Part shown: positions 1 to 8,641 of the stretch, one piece after another | How the letters are laid out: each line of letters opens with the position of its first letter | Position numbering within the stretch: the first letter of the stretch is position 1 | NCBI RefSeq assembly: GCF_041890415.1 | Contig: NZ_CP169056.1 | Location: forward strand, 2,790,001-2,854,000 | Source: Pseudoxanthomonas koreensis_A | GTDB taxonomy: Bacteria > Pseudomonadota > Gammaproteobacteria > Xanthomonadales > Xanthomonadaceae | DNA: 64,000 nt | Direction: 5' to 3' | Program-made: the position numbers and the translations under genes | The notes under the pieces: model-generated | Told to the model about the DNA's origin: nothing | Seen by the model: the letters and a program-made list of their open reading frames with translations, nothing else | The model's database searches: none

Positions 1-128
1 AGCGAGCCGAGCAGGCCCCACAGCGCACCCAGCATGCCCAGCGCCAGGGGTGCCTGCCGCAACAGGGCGAAGCCGCCCAGCAGCCATTCCGCGCCGGCCG
101 AAGCCGGCAGCCTGCGAATCGTGTCCAT
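1..128 (-). CDS. BPSS1780-type membrane protein, N-terminal fragment
   Basis: The first 42 residues of a protein whose gene runs off the left edge. It starts at an ATG at 126-128 (MDTIRRLPAS...), followed by a tryptophan/glycine stretch and a hydrophobic segment beginning near residue 25 (ALGMLGALWGLLGSL). A short Lys/Arg-Pro-Ala-Ser start, then a Trp-containing 'GF-L-R--PL' stretch and a membrane helix, is what I recall of the BPSS1780 family of multi-pass inner-membrane proteins of unknown function. The assignment is by memory of that N-terminal pattern only; the rest of the protein is outside the window. Confidence 0.45.
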   Translation of the reverse strand, partial: MDTIRRLPASAGAEWLLGGFALLRQAPLALGMLGALWGLLGS

Positions 129-235
129 TCCGGTTCCGGGTGGTGCGCCGCTGATCCAGGCGCGAGGGGTTGTGGAGGCGTGCCGGCACCGGCCGGCTGC
201 GGGATTATCGGCGATCCATGCCGGCAGCGTTCACG

Positions 236-1018
236 TCACCTCGGCTGCTGTGGATGTGTGCGCGCATGCTGGACGAAACGGCGCAGCAACTGGCGCGCCT
301 GCGGGGCGGCACTGACCTCGCGCGCCACCGTGCGCGGGCAGCGCCCGTGGCGGCGCAGGCAATCCGCGCGCGCATTGACGTAGCCGCGCATGTGGTGGGT
401 GGCGAACTCCGGATGGAACTGCATGCCCCATGCATTGGCACCCCAGCGGAAGGCGTGGCACTGGTCCTGCTCGGAACGGGCCAGCACGGTGGCGCCGGCC
501 GGCGGCCGCAGCACCGTCTGCAGGTGGGTGGCATGGGCCGCGAACCGCGCCGGCATGGCCGCGAACAGCGGATCCTCGAACGCCGGCGGGTGCAGGTCGA
601 TGAACACCGTGCCCGACTCGCGGCCGGCCGGGTTGTAGTCCACCTGCCCGCCCAGGGCATGGGCCAGCAACTGGTGGCCGTAGCAGATGCCCAGCAGTGG
701 CGTGCCTTCCTCGGCCGCCTGGCGCAGCCAGTCGGCGGTGCGCTCGCTCCAGGGCGCGCGGTCGGTGACGAACGCCGCCGAGCCGGTGACGATCACCCCG
801 GCCAGCCCTTGGGCGGCCGGCAGCAGCTGGCCACCCTCGGCATTGACCTCCACCACCTCGCGCGCGGACAGCCCGGCGGCCACCCGGATCCAGTGCGGGA
901 AACGGCCGTAGCGCTTGAGGCTGTCCACCGGCTGGCCGGTCTCGACGATCAGGAAAGGCGCGCGGCGGGCGGCGTTCACGGGGCGGTGCAGAACCTGCAG
1001 TAGGGCGGAAACCCGCAT
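236..1018 (-). CDS. class I glutamine amidotransferase (GMP synthase-like, stand-alone)
   Basis: A 260-residue single-domain glutamine amidotransferase. The nucleophile elbow GICYGHQ puts the catalytic Cys at 112, and FHPEF near 201-205 supplies the His and Glu of the triad. There is no synthetase domain, so it belongs to the stand-alone GuaA-like group (annotated 'glutamine amidotransferase' in many gammaproteobacteria) whose acceptor is unknown. The family core starts around residue 20 (APFLIVETG), so the N-terminus may be shorter than the ATG at 1018 implies, but no internal start is clearly better. It is divergent from glyQ with only 52 bp between the starts. Family confident; substrate unknown. 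Confidence 0.85.
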   Translation of the reverse strand: MRVSALLQVLHRPVNAARRAPFLIVETGQPVDSLKRYGRFPHWIRVAAGLSAREVVEVNAEGGQLLPAAQGLAGVIVTGSAAFVTDRAPWSERTADWLRQAAEEGTPLLGICYGHQLLAHALGGQVDYNPAGRESGTVFIDLHPPAFEDPLFAAMPARFAAHATHLQTVLRPPAGATVLARSEQDQCHAFRWGANAWGMQFHPEFATHHMRGYVNARADCLRRHGRCPRTVAREVSAAPQARQLLRRFVQHARTHPQQPR

Positions 1019-1035
1019 GGCGCGGGGCTGCGTCC

Positions 1036-1041
1036 TATACT
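1036..1041 (+). promoter_or_regulatory. probable -10 box of the glyQS promoter
   Basis: TATACT lies 29 bp upstream of the glyQ ATG in the 52-bp divergent gap and matches the sigma-70 -10 consensus at five of six positions. The expected -35 region (about 1013-1018, CCGCAT) is poor, so only the -10 is claimed. The implied leader is about 20 nt and has no Shine-Dalgarno before glyQ. Confidence 0.4.
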
Positions 1042-1070
1042 AGCCCGCTTTTCCGCACTGCAAAAACACC

Positions 1071-1967
<897 letters not shown>

Positions 1968-2011
1968 GTGCGCCCTGGACCCCGGCAGCCGCACCACACA
2001 CAGGAACATCC

Positions 2012-4108
2012 ATGAGCACGCAACTCCCCCTGCTGATCGAACTTGGTACCGAAGAGCTGCCGGTCAAGGCGCTGCCGGGCCTGGCCCGGGCCTTCTTCGA
2101 TGGCGTGGTGGCCGCACTGGAAAAGCGCGGCGTGGCCCTGCAGGTTGGCGACGCGCACCCGCTGTACACGCCGCGACGGCTGGTGGTGCTGCTGCCGGGG
2201 GTCGCCACCGAACAGCCGGAGCAGCGAGCGGAAGTGCTGGGGCCTTACCTGAACATTGCGCTGGACGCCGACGGCAAGCCCACCCGCGCGCTGGAAGGCT
2301 TCGCCGCCAAGGCCGGGGTGGCGTGGACCGCCCTGGAGCGCACCAGCGACGCCAAGGGCGAGCGCTTCGTGCACCGCTCGGTGAAGCCGGGCGCGCGCAC
2401 CGCCGAGTTGTTGCCGGAGGTGCTGGCCGAGGCCATTGCCGGCATGCCCGTACCCAAGCCCATGCGCTGGGGCGACCACGACTACGCGTTCGCGCGGCCG
2501 GTGCACTGGCTGGTGCTGCTGCTGGGCGATGAGGTGGTGCCGGCGCAGGTGCTGGGCGTGGCGTCGGGCCGCAGCAGCCGCGGCCATCGTTTCGAACACC
2601 ACCAGCCGGTGCAGATCGACTCGCCCAGCCACTACGTGGACGCGCTGCGCGCGGCGCGGGTGCTGGTCGATCCGGCCGAACGCCGCGAGCGCATCGTCGC
2701 CCAGGCCGGGGAGGCCGCGCGCCAGGCCGGCGGCAGCGCGCGCATCACCGAGGACAACCTCGAACAGGTGGTGTGCCTGACCGAATGGCCGGCGGCGGTC
2801 CTGTGCAGCTTCGAGCGCGACTTCCTGGCGGTGCCGCAGGAAGCGCTGATCGAGACCATGGAGATCAACCAGAAGTTCTTCCCGGTGCTGGACGCGGCCG
2901 GCACGTTGACCGAGCACTTCATCGGCATCGCCAACATCGAGTCACGCGACGTGGCCGAGGTCAGCAAGGGCTACGAGCGGGTGATTCGTCCGCGCTTCGC
3001 CGACGCGCGCTTCTTCTTCGACGAGGACCTCAAGCAGGGCCTGGTGTCGATGGGCGAGGGCCTGCGCACGGTGACCTACCAGGCCAGGCTGGGCACCGTA
3101 GCCGACAAGGTGGCGCGGGTCGCGGCCCTGGCCGAGGCCGTCGCCCAGCAGGCCGGGGTCGATCCGGCGCAGGCGCGGCGCGCGGCTGAGCTGTCCAAGA
3201 ACGACCTGCAGTCGCGCATGGTCAACGAGTTCCCCGAACTGCAGGGCATCGCCGGCCGGCACTACGCGCTGGCCGCCGGCGAGCCGCAGGACGTGGCCTT
3301 GGCGATCGACGAGGCCTACCGCCCACGCTTCGCACGCGACGCCATCGCCTCCTCGCCGCTGGGCCAGGTGCTGGCCGTGGCCGAGCGCCTGGACACCCTG
3401 GCCGGTGGTTTTGCCGCAGGCCTCAAGCCCACCGGCAACAAGGACCCGTTCGCGCTGCGGCGCAATGCGCTGGGGCTTGCGCGCACGATGATCGAGAGCG
3501 GCCTGGACCTTGCGCTGGACGACCTGCTGGCCCGCGCGATTGCCCGGGTCGGCGCGCTGCCGGCGGGCAAGGCCGGCGCCACCGCCACCGCCGACGCCGA
3601 CGACCTGTACGACTTCATCCTCGACCGCCTGCGCGGCTACTACGCCGACAAGGGCGTGCCGGCCGCGCATTTCACCGCGGTGGCGGAGCTGCGCCCGTCG
3701 TCGCTGGCCGATTTCGACACCCGCATCGCCGCGATCGGCACCTTCGCCGCGCTGCCGGAGGCCGAGGCACTGGCCGCGGCCAACAAGCGCATCGGCAACA
3801 TCCTGAAAAAGGCCGACATCGCGATCCCGGCGCAAGCCGACCCGGCGCTGTTCTCCGAACCGGCCGAACGCGCGCTGGGCGAGGCGGTGGCTGCAGCGCT
3901 GGCCGACACCAGCGGGCCGCTCCAGCAGCACGATTACGTGCAGGTGCTCGAGCGCCTGTCCCGGGTGCGGCCGCAGGTGGACGCGTTCTTCGACCAGGTG
4001 ATGGTCAACGCCGACGACCCGGCGGTGCGCGCAAACCGCCTGGCCCTGATTGGATGCCTGGCCGACCGCTTCCGCGCGGTGGCGGCAGTGGAGCACCTGT
4101 CGGGCTGA
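2012..4108 (+). CDS. glyS: glycine--tRNA ligase beta subunit
   Basis: Beta subunit of glycyl-tRNA synthetase, needed for tRNA-Gly recognition and for activity of the alpha2beta2 enzyme. 698 residues, usual length. It opens with the signature PLLIELGTEELPVKAL and carries an HD-like region (around ELSKNDLQSRMVNEFPELQG) and the C-terminal anticodon-binding helical part. The frame is open far upstream into glyQ, but the ATG at 2012, preceded by CAGGA at 2000-2005 and aligning with family N-termini, is the real start. It forms an operon with glyQ and ends 10 bp from the convergent kinase gene, with no visible terminator between them. Confidence 0.97.
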   Translation: MSTQLPLLIELGTEELPVKALPGLARAFFDGVVAALEKRGVALQVGDAHPLYTPRRLVVLLPGVATEQPEQRAEVLGPYLNIALDADGKPTRALEGFAAKAGVAWTALERTSDAKGERFVHRSVKPGARTAELLPEVLAEAIAGMPVPKPMRWGDHDYAFARPVHWLVLLLGDEVVPAQVLGVASGRSSRGHRFEHHQPVQIDSPSHYVDALRAARVLVDPAERRERIVAQAGEAARQAGGSARITEDNLEQVVCLTEWPAAVLCSFERDFLAVPQEALIETMEINQKFFPVLDAAGTLTEHFIGIANIESRDVAEVSKGYERVIRPRFADARFFFDEDLKQGLVSMGEGLRTVTYQARLGTVADKVARVAALAEAVAQQAGVDPAQARRAAELSKNDLQSRMVNEFPELQGIAGRHYALAAGEPQDVALAIDEAYRPRFARDAIASSPLGQVLAVAERLDTLAGGFAAGLKPTGNKDPFALRRNALGLARTMIESGLDLALDDLLARAIARVGALPAGKAGATATADADDLYDFILDRLRGYYADKGVPAAHFTAVAELRPSSLADFDTRIAAIGTFAALPEAEALAAANKRIGNILKKADIAIPAQADPALFSEPAERALGEAVAAALADTSGPLQQHDYVQVLERLSRVRPQVDAFFDQVMVNADDPAVRANRLALIGCLADRFRAVAAVEHLSG

Positions 4109-4118
4109 CGCCTGCCAC

Positions 4119-5516
4119 TCAGGCGGCCGCCGAGACCCCTTGCAACGGCAACAGGATCCGGAACGTGGCGCCCTGCCCCGGGGCGCTGTCCGCCTCCAGT
4201 CTCCCGCCGACGGCCGCCACGACCTGGCGCGCCACCGCCAGGCCCAGGCCGGTACCGGCGCCGGGTGGCTTGGTGGTGAAGAACGGCTCCATGCAGCGGG
4301 CCAGCACATCCGGCGTCATCCCAGCGCCGCTATCGCTCGCCTCGATGCACACCCAGCGGCCAGTCCCCTCCGGCGCGCGCACGTCCTGCCGCAAGGCCAG
4401 GGTGAACCGGCCGCCGTTGGGCATTGCCTGGTCCGCATTGCTGGCCAGGGTCAGCACCACCAGTTCCAGTTGCCCGGGATCGAACCGGACCGGCAGGCGT
4501 TCCCCACCCTCGCCGGCATCGACGCTGACCACCACCCCGGGATGGAATAGCGGGCGCACCATCGATTCCATGCGCAGCAGCGCCGCGCGCAGGTCAAACA
4601 CCACCAGGTGGGCAGGCTCGTAACGGCTGAAATCCAGCAGCCTGCGACTGACCTCGCCCGCGCGCCGGGCGGCCGATTCGACGCCCTGCAGTGCGTGCAG
4701 CAACTGCTCGGGGTCGCGGTTGCGCTGTCCGCGCTGCGCATGGCTCAGGATCAGCCCGAGCAGGTGGTTCATGTCATGGGTGACGCCGCTGGCGAGCCGT
4801 CCGACCGCTTCCAGTTTCTGCGCATGCACCAGTTGCTGGCGCGATGCCTCCTTCTCCTCCATCTCCAACTGCAGGCGGTCGCGCGCCTGGGCCAGGAGTT
4901 CGTTGCGGCGGCGCAGCGCCGTCAGGCTCTCGCGATGCCCGGTGACCGTGCGGTCCAGGAGGGCCGCCACCGCAGTCAAGCCGACCCCGGTGAGCATGGC
5001 CAGGCCTGCAATCTGCCTGCCCATCACCGGGTCGAAGAAGAACCGCGCCGCCTCACGCCATGCCCCCAGGGCGATGACGGTCATCGTCGCGCCTGTCACC
5101 AGCCACAGCGCGCGGCGCCCCAGCAACAGCCCGGCCACCAGGACCGGAAGGATGTGCACCAGTTGCGAGCCCAGGTGGATGGTCAGGCCCCAGCGCAGGT
5201 ACAGATGCGCCAGCACCGACAGGCTGGTGACGATGAAACCCAGCGCGGCCATGCGGAACTGGCCGAGCCGCGCAGCCACCAGGAACACCACGATCAGGGC
5301 GGTGTTCAACAGGCTCACGATCATGCCGGTGCGATCGCTGGCAAAGCCCGCCTGGACACCGAAGACACCCAGCAGCATCAGCGGGTGGTACACCGCCATG
5401 ATCAGCAGCACGATGCCCAGCGTCGCTGCATCGCCGCGTTCGACCAGCGTACCCGGCGGCTGCATCGCCTGGCCCAGGGTGCTCCGGAAATTGTGCAGGC
5501 GGGACCAGATGCTCAT
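4119..5516 (-). CDS. membrane sensor histidine kinase (orphan)
   Basis: A 465-residue inner-membrane histidine kinase. Residues 31-190 form about six hydrophobic segments with short loops and no sizeable periplasmic domain, suggesting sensing within the membrane. A coiled-coil linker (about 195-235) leads to the HisKA domain with the phospho-acceptor His247 in GVTHDMNHLLGLI. The HATPase_c domain has N box Asn360, G1 box DSGAGM (395-400), F box FFTTK and G2 GAGTGLGLA. All catalytic motifs are intact. No response regulator is adjacent; the only one in the window is at 20393-21136. It is divergent from the TPR/GGDEF gene with about 140 bp between the starts. Signal and output are unknown. Confidence 0.93.
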   Translation of the reverse strand: MSIWSRLHNFRSTLGQAMQPPGTLVERGDAATLGIVLLIMAVYHPLMLLGVFGVQAGFASDRTGMIVSLLNTALIVVFLVAARLGQFRMAALGFIVTSLSVLAHLYLRWGLTIHLGSQLVHILPVLVAGLLLGRRALWLVTGATMTVIALGAWREAARFFFDPVMGRQIAGLAMLTGVGLTAVAALLDRTVTGHRESLTALRRRNELLAQARDRLQLEMEEKEASRQQLVHAQKLEAVGRLASGVTHDMNHLLGLILSHAQRGQRNRDPEQLLHALQGVESAARRAGEVSRRLLDFSRYEPAHLVVFDLRAALLRMESMVRPLFHPGVVVSVDAGEGGERLPVRFDPGQLELVVLTLASNADQAMPNGGRFTLALRQDVRAPEGTGRWVCIEASDSGAGMTPDVLARCMEPFFTTKPPGAGTGLGLAVARQVVAAVGGRLEADSAPGQGATFRILLPLQGVSAAA

Positions 5517-5656
5517 AGATCAGGGAAGAAAGCCATTGCGGGAAAGGCGCGGATCAGTCGGTTCTGGGCGGCAACAGGCAGAGTAATGCGAAACTGCTGG
5601 ATCTGTCGGTGCGCAACGTGCGTGTGCACCGCCCCCCTGGCGCAATGGAGAACGCG

Positions 5657-7588
5657 ATGTCCAGGCTGATGTTGGTGGTGGCGATGGTCCTGGCATGGCA
5701 GTCACCGGTAGCTGCGCAGACCTTGCCCGGGATGAGCCCGCAGATGACCGAAATGCAGCACTGCAGGGCGCTGCTCGAGCGGGCGCCGGCGCAGGCGCTG
5801 GCATTGGCCGACACCATCCAGGCACGCGCCCCCGGCAACCAGGAGGTCCTGGCCGGGGCACTGGGTTGCCGGATGCTGGCGTACATGTTCACCGGCAATC
5901 CCGAGCGCGTGGCAGCCACCGCCACCGAACTGGAAGCACTCCTCGACAAACCGGGCTTGCCCGACACCGGACGGGTCAATGCCCTGCTCGAACTCGCCCG
6001 GGCGACGGATTTCCTCGGCCAGCCGCAACGTTCAACCCTGCACCTGGAAGAAGCCCTGGCGCTGGGCGAGGCCATGCAGGCACCGACCGTGCGCCTCAAC
6101 GCGCTGGTCCACCTGTCCACCACCCACGCCACGCTCCTGCGCGATCCGGCCGGGGCCGAGCCCTACCTGCAGGAAGCCATCGCCATCGTCGGCAGCCTGC
6201 GGCGGCCGGCACTGCCGCCAGACGTGGGCCTGCACCTCGGCTACGCCAGCATCCTGCTGGAACTGCAGCGGCCCGACGAGGCGCGCGTGCAGGTCGAGCA
6301 CGCCGGACGCATCGTGCGCTCGCTTCCGGATGCCGAAGCACTGCGGTCGCGCGTGGTCGGCACGCGCGGCCTGGTGGAACTGGAAAGCGGCCAGCATGCA
6401 TTGGCGCGCCAGCACCTCCAGGAGGCGCTCCGGATCCAGCAACGCCTGGGCGATCGTCTCGGCGAAGTCGCCACCCTCCTGTTCCTGGCCAAGGTCGAAC
6501 TGCGTGCCGGCAAGCCCGAGCTGGCACTTGCGGGAACCACACAGGCGCTGGAGGCTGCCGAGCAGGGCCAGGGCGGCCCGCAGTTGCTCGACCAGGCACT
6601 GACGCAGATGATCGAGGTGCAGCGTGCGCTCGGCAATGAGGCCGAGGCCGCGCAACTGCAGCAGCGCTTCGACGCGATCTCCGCACGCAACGCAGCCGCG
6701 CTGGAAGCACCCGTCGAGCGCATGCGCCAGCGCGCCACGGCTGCCCCGAGCCGGACCGAAGACCTTGCCTGGCACCAGCGCGAGTTCGCCCGCAACAGCC
6801 TGCTGATGGTGCTTGGCGTGGCCGTGCTGGCCTGCGTCATCGCGCTGGCCCGGCTGCGTCGCCGCCAGCGCGGGCTGGCCGAGCTGGGCGGCATCGATCC
6901 ACTGACCGGCCTGCTCAACCGCCGCGCCGCCACCCAGCGCATCCAGGCCCTGGCGCCGGCCTCCGGTGAGCGCCGGCATGCCCTGCTGCTGGTGGACGTG
7001 GACCGGTTCAAGGCCATCAACGACCGCCAGGGCCACGTGGCCGGCGACGGGATCCTGGTGCGCATCGCCAACGTGCTGCGCGGGGCCTGCGACGAGGACG
7101 ACATCGTGGCCCGCTGGGGCGGCGAGGAGTTCCTGGTGGTCCGGCCGCACACCAGCCAGAGCGCGGCCTTCGCCCTGGCCGAACACCTGCGCGACCGGAT
7201 CCAGCGGGCCGAGGGGCTGGCCGACGATGCCGGACTGGTCGTGACCGCATCCCTGGGCCTGGCCCCGTTTCCGTTTTTCCCCGATGCGGGCCAGGGCGAC
7301 TGGCAGGATGCCTTGCGCCTGGCCGACCGCGCCCTGTACGTGGCCAAGCACGCAGGACGCAATGCCTGGGCGGCCATGTGGGGCTTGCCCGAAGGCTGTG
7401 GCGTGGACCTGCACGACGTGCGCGGGAATCCGGAGGCAGCGCTGGCGCAGGGGTGGATCGCGATTGGCGGCAACCGGCCGATGTCGTGGGCGCAACCGCG
7501 TACCACCAACGCCGACCCCGGCTCCGACGACAGGGCCGGGCTGGTGGGTGCGCCGGATCGGCGCGCGGGCCAGCGCCACGCGGGGTAA
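5657..7588 (+). CDS. TPR-repeat diguanylate cyclase (GGDEF protein)
   Basis: A 643-residue exported-sensor diguanylate cyclase that should make cyclic di-GMP from two GTP. A cleavable signal peptide (MSRLMLVVAMVLAWQSPVAAQ) is followed by a periplasmic alpha-helical region of TPR-like pairs (about 30-360), one transmembrane helix (about 381-401), then a cytoplasmic GGDEF domain starting DPLTGLLNRR (about 414). The active-site loop is RWGGEEF (GGEEF at 488-492), so it is likely active. The allosteric RxxD I-site just upstream is absent (DEDD instead), so product inhibition may be missing. The start at 5657 is chosen because GGAGA precedes it at good spacing and it begins the signal peptide; in-frame ATGs at 5609 and 5645 are less likely. 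The C-terminal 80 residues have no recognised domain. Confidence 0.9.
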   Translation: MSRLMLVVAMVLAWQSPVAAQTLPGMSPQMTEMQHCRALLERAPAQALALADTIQARAPGNQEVLAGALGCRMLAYMFTGNPERVAATATELEALLDKPGLPDTGRVNALLELARATDFLGQPQRSTLHLEEALALGEAMQAPTVRLNALVHLSTTHATLLRDPAGAEPYLQEAIAIVGSLRRPALPPDVGLHLGYASILLELQRPDEARVQVEHAGRIVRSLPDAEALRSRVVGTRGLVELESGQHALARQHLQEALRIQQRLGDRLGEVATLLFLAKVELRAGKPELALAGTTQALEAAEQGQGGPQLLDQALTQMIEVQRALGNEAEAAQLQQRFDAISARNAAALEAPVERMRQRATAAPSRTEDLAWHQREFARNSLLMVLGVAVLACVIALARLRRRQRGLAELGGIDPLTGLLNRRAATQRIQALAPASGERRHALLLVDVDRFKAINDRQGHVAGDGILVRIANVLRGACDEDDIVARWGGEEFLVVRPHTSQSAAFALAEHLRDRIQRAEGLADDAGLVVTASLGLAPFPFFPDAGQGDWQDALRLADRALYVAKHAGRNAWAAMWGLPEGCGVDLHDVRGNPEAALAQGWIAIGGNRPMSWAQPRTTNADPGSDDRAGLVGAPDRRAGQRHAG

Positions 7589-7615
7589 TCCCGGGCCGCC
7601 AGGGCGCACGCACGC

Positions 7616-8641
7616 TCAGCGCACGATGAACCGCACCTCCACCCGGCGGTTGGGCAACAGGCATTCCAGCAATGCCGCCCGTGGCGTCACTCCGTCGCAG
7701 CGCTGGACCTGCTCGGTGTCGCCGCGGTAGCTGTGCGCGATCGTGTCGGCCTCGACGCCGCGCGCCAGCAGCAGCGCGCGCACCGTGCTGGCACGGCGCC
7801 CGGACAGGGCCTGGTTGTAGTCGAACCCCTGGCCCTGCAGGCGGTCGGCGTGGCCGACCAGTTCCACCCGTTCCAGCAGCAGGTTTTCGGCGGTGATCCG
7901 CTCCAGCGCGCGATCCAGGGTCTGCAGCGAATGGGCGCGGATGTCGCCCGCACCGTGGCGGTCGAACTCGAACAGCACGTTGGCCACCAGCGGCAGCACC
8001 GGTTGCGGCGCGGCATCGGCAGCCGGCGCCACTGCGCACTGCCGGGCGAGCGCCTCGGCATCGCCAACCCAGTCCTCGGCGATCTGGATGTAGGGCTTGG
8101 CGTGGCGCCACTGTTGCTGGTTGAACTCGTTGCCGGCGTGGACCAGTTCGACCTCGCCGCAGGCAACTGCCTGCTGTGCGCACTCGAACCCGGGCGTGCC
8201 GTGCAGCGCGCGCAGCCGCTTCCACAGGTCATCGCGCAGGTGGCGGGCATCATTCACCAGCGGCGTGTCGGTGGGCAGCGGCTCGGCACCTTCCTCCATG
8301 CCGGCGATCAACTGCACCGCCTGGTCAAGCGCCTGCTGCGGGAACGCGCTGCGGTCGTTGCGCGAGTATTCGTGGAAGGACACGTCCAGCCAGCACTGGG
8401 ACTTGGACAGGTGATAGTCGCGCAGCGGCCGGCCGCCGTCGTTGAGCGCCTGGATCCGTGCCTGCGTGGCCTCGTACGCCAGCAGGTCGGCATGGATGGC
8501 AGCATCGCTGATCCGGTCCTGCGCGGGCGCCAGGCGCACGGAATCCGCGGCGTGGCCGGTAGCGGCCAGGGTGACAAGCAGCGCTGCGCACAGCAGGCGC
8601 ATGCCGGGGTGGCGGATAACGGTCATGGTCATGGCCTTCAT
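7616..8641 (-). CDS. OmpA-family peptidoglycan-anchoring protein, third gene of the surface operon
   Basis: 341 residues: a signal peptide (cleavage near GHAADS, about 32), an alpha-helical middle section with three to four cysteines, and a C-terminal OmpA-like domain (about 215-341). That domain has the typical start VLFEFDRHGAG, the LVGHADRLQG segment and the closing NRRVEVRF. This fold binds diaminopimelate of peptidoglycan. The ATG at 8641 overlaps the stop of the upstream barrel gene as ATGA, indicating translational coupling. In this operon the protein is best read as a periplasmic brace holding the outer-membrane component to the cell wall; that role is inferred from context. It converges with the GGDEF gene. 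Confidence 0.9.
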   Translation of the reverse strand: MKAMTMTVIRHPGMRLLCAALLVTLAATGHAADSVRLAPAQDRISDAAIHADLLAYEATQARIQALNDGGRPLRDYHLSKSQCWLDVSFHEYSRNDRSAFPQQALDQAVQLIAGMEEGAEPLPTDTPLVNDARHLRDDLWKRLRALHGTPGFECAQQAVACGEVELVHAGNEFNQQQWRHAKPYIQIAEDWVGDAEALARQCAVAPAADAAPQPVLPLVANVLFEFDRHGAGDIRAHSLQTLDRALERITAENLLLERVELVGHADRLQGQGFDYNQALSGRRASTVRALLLARGVEADTIAHSYRGDTEQVQRCDGVTPRAALLECLLPNRRVEVRFIVR

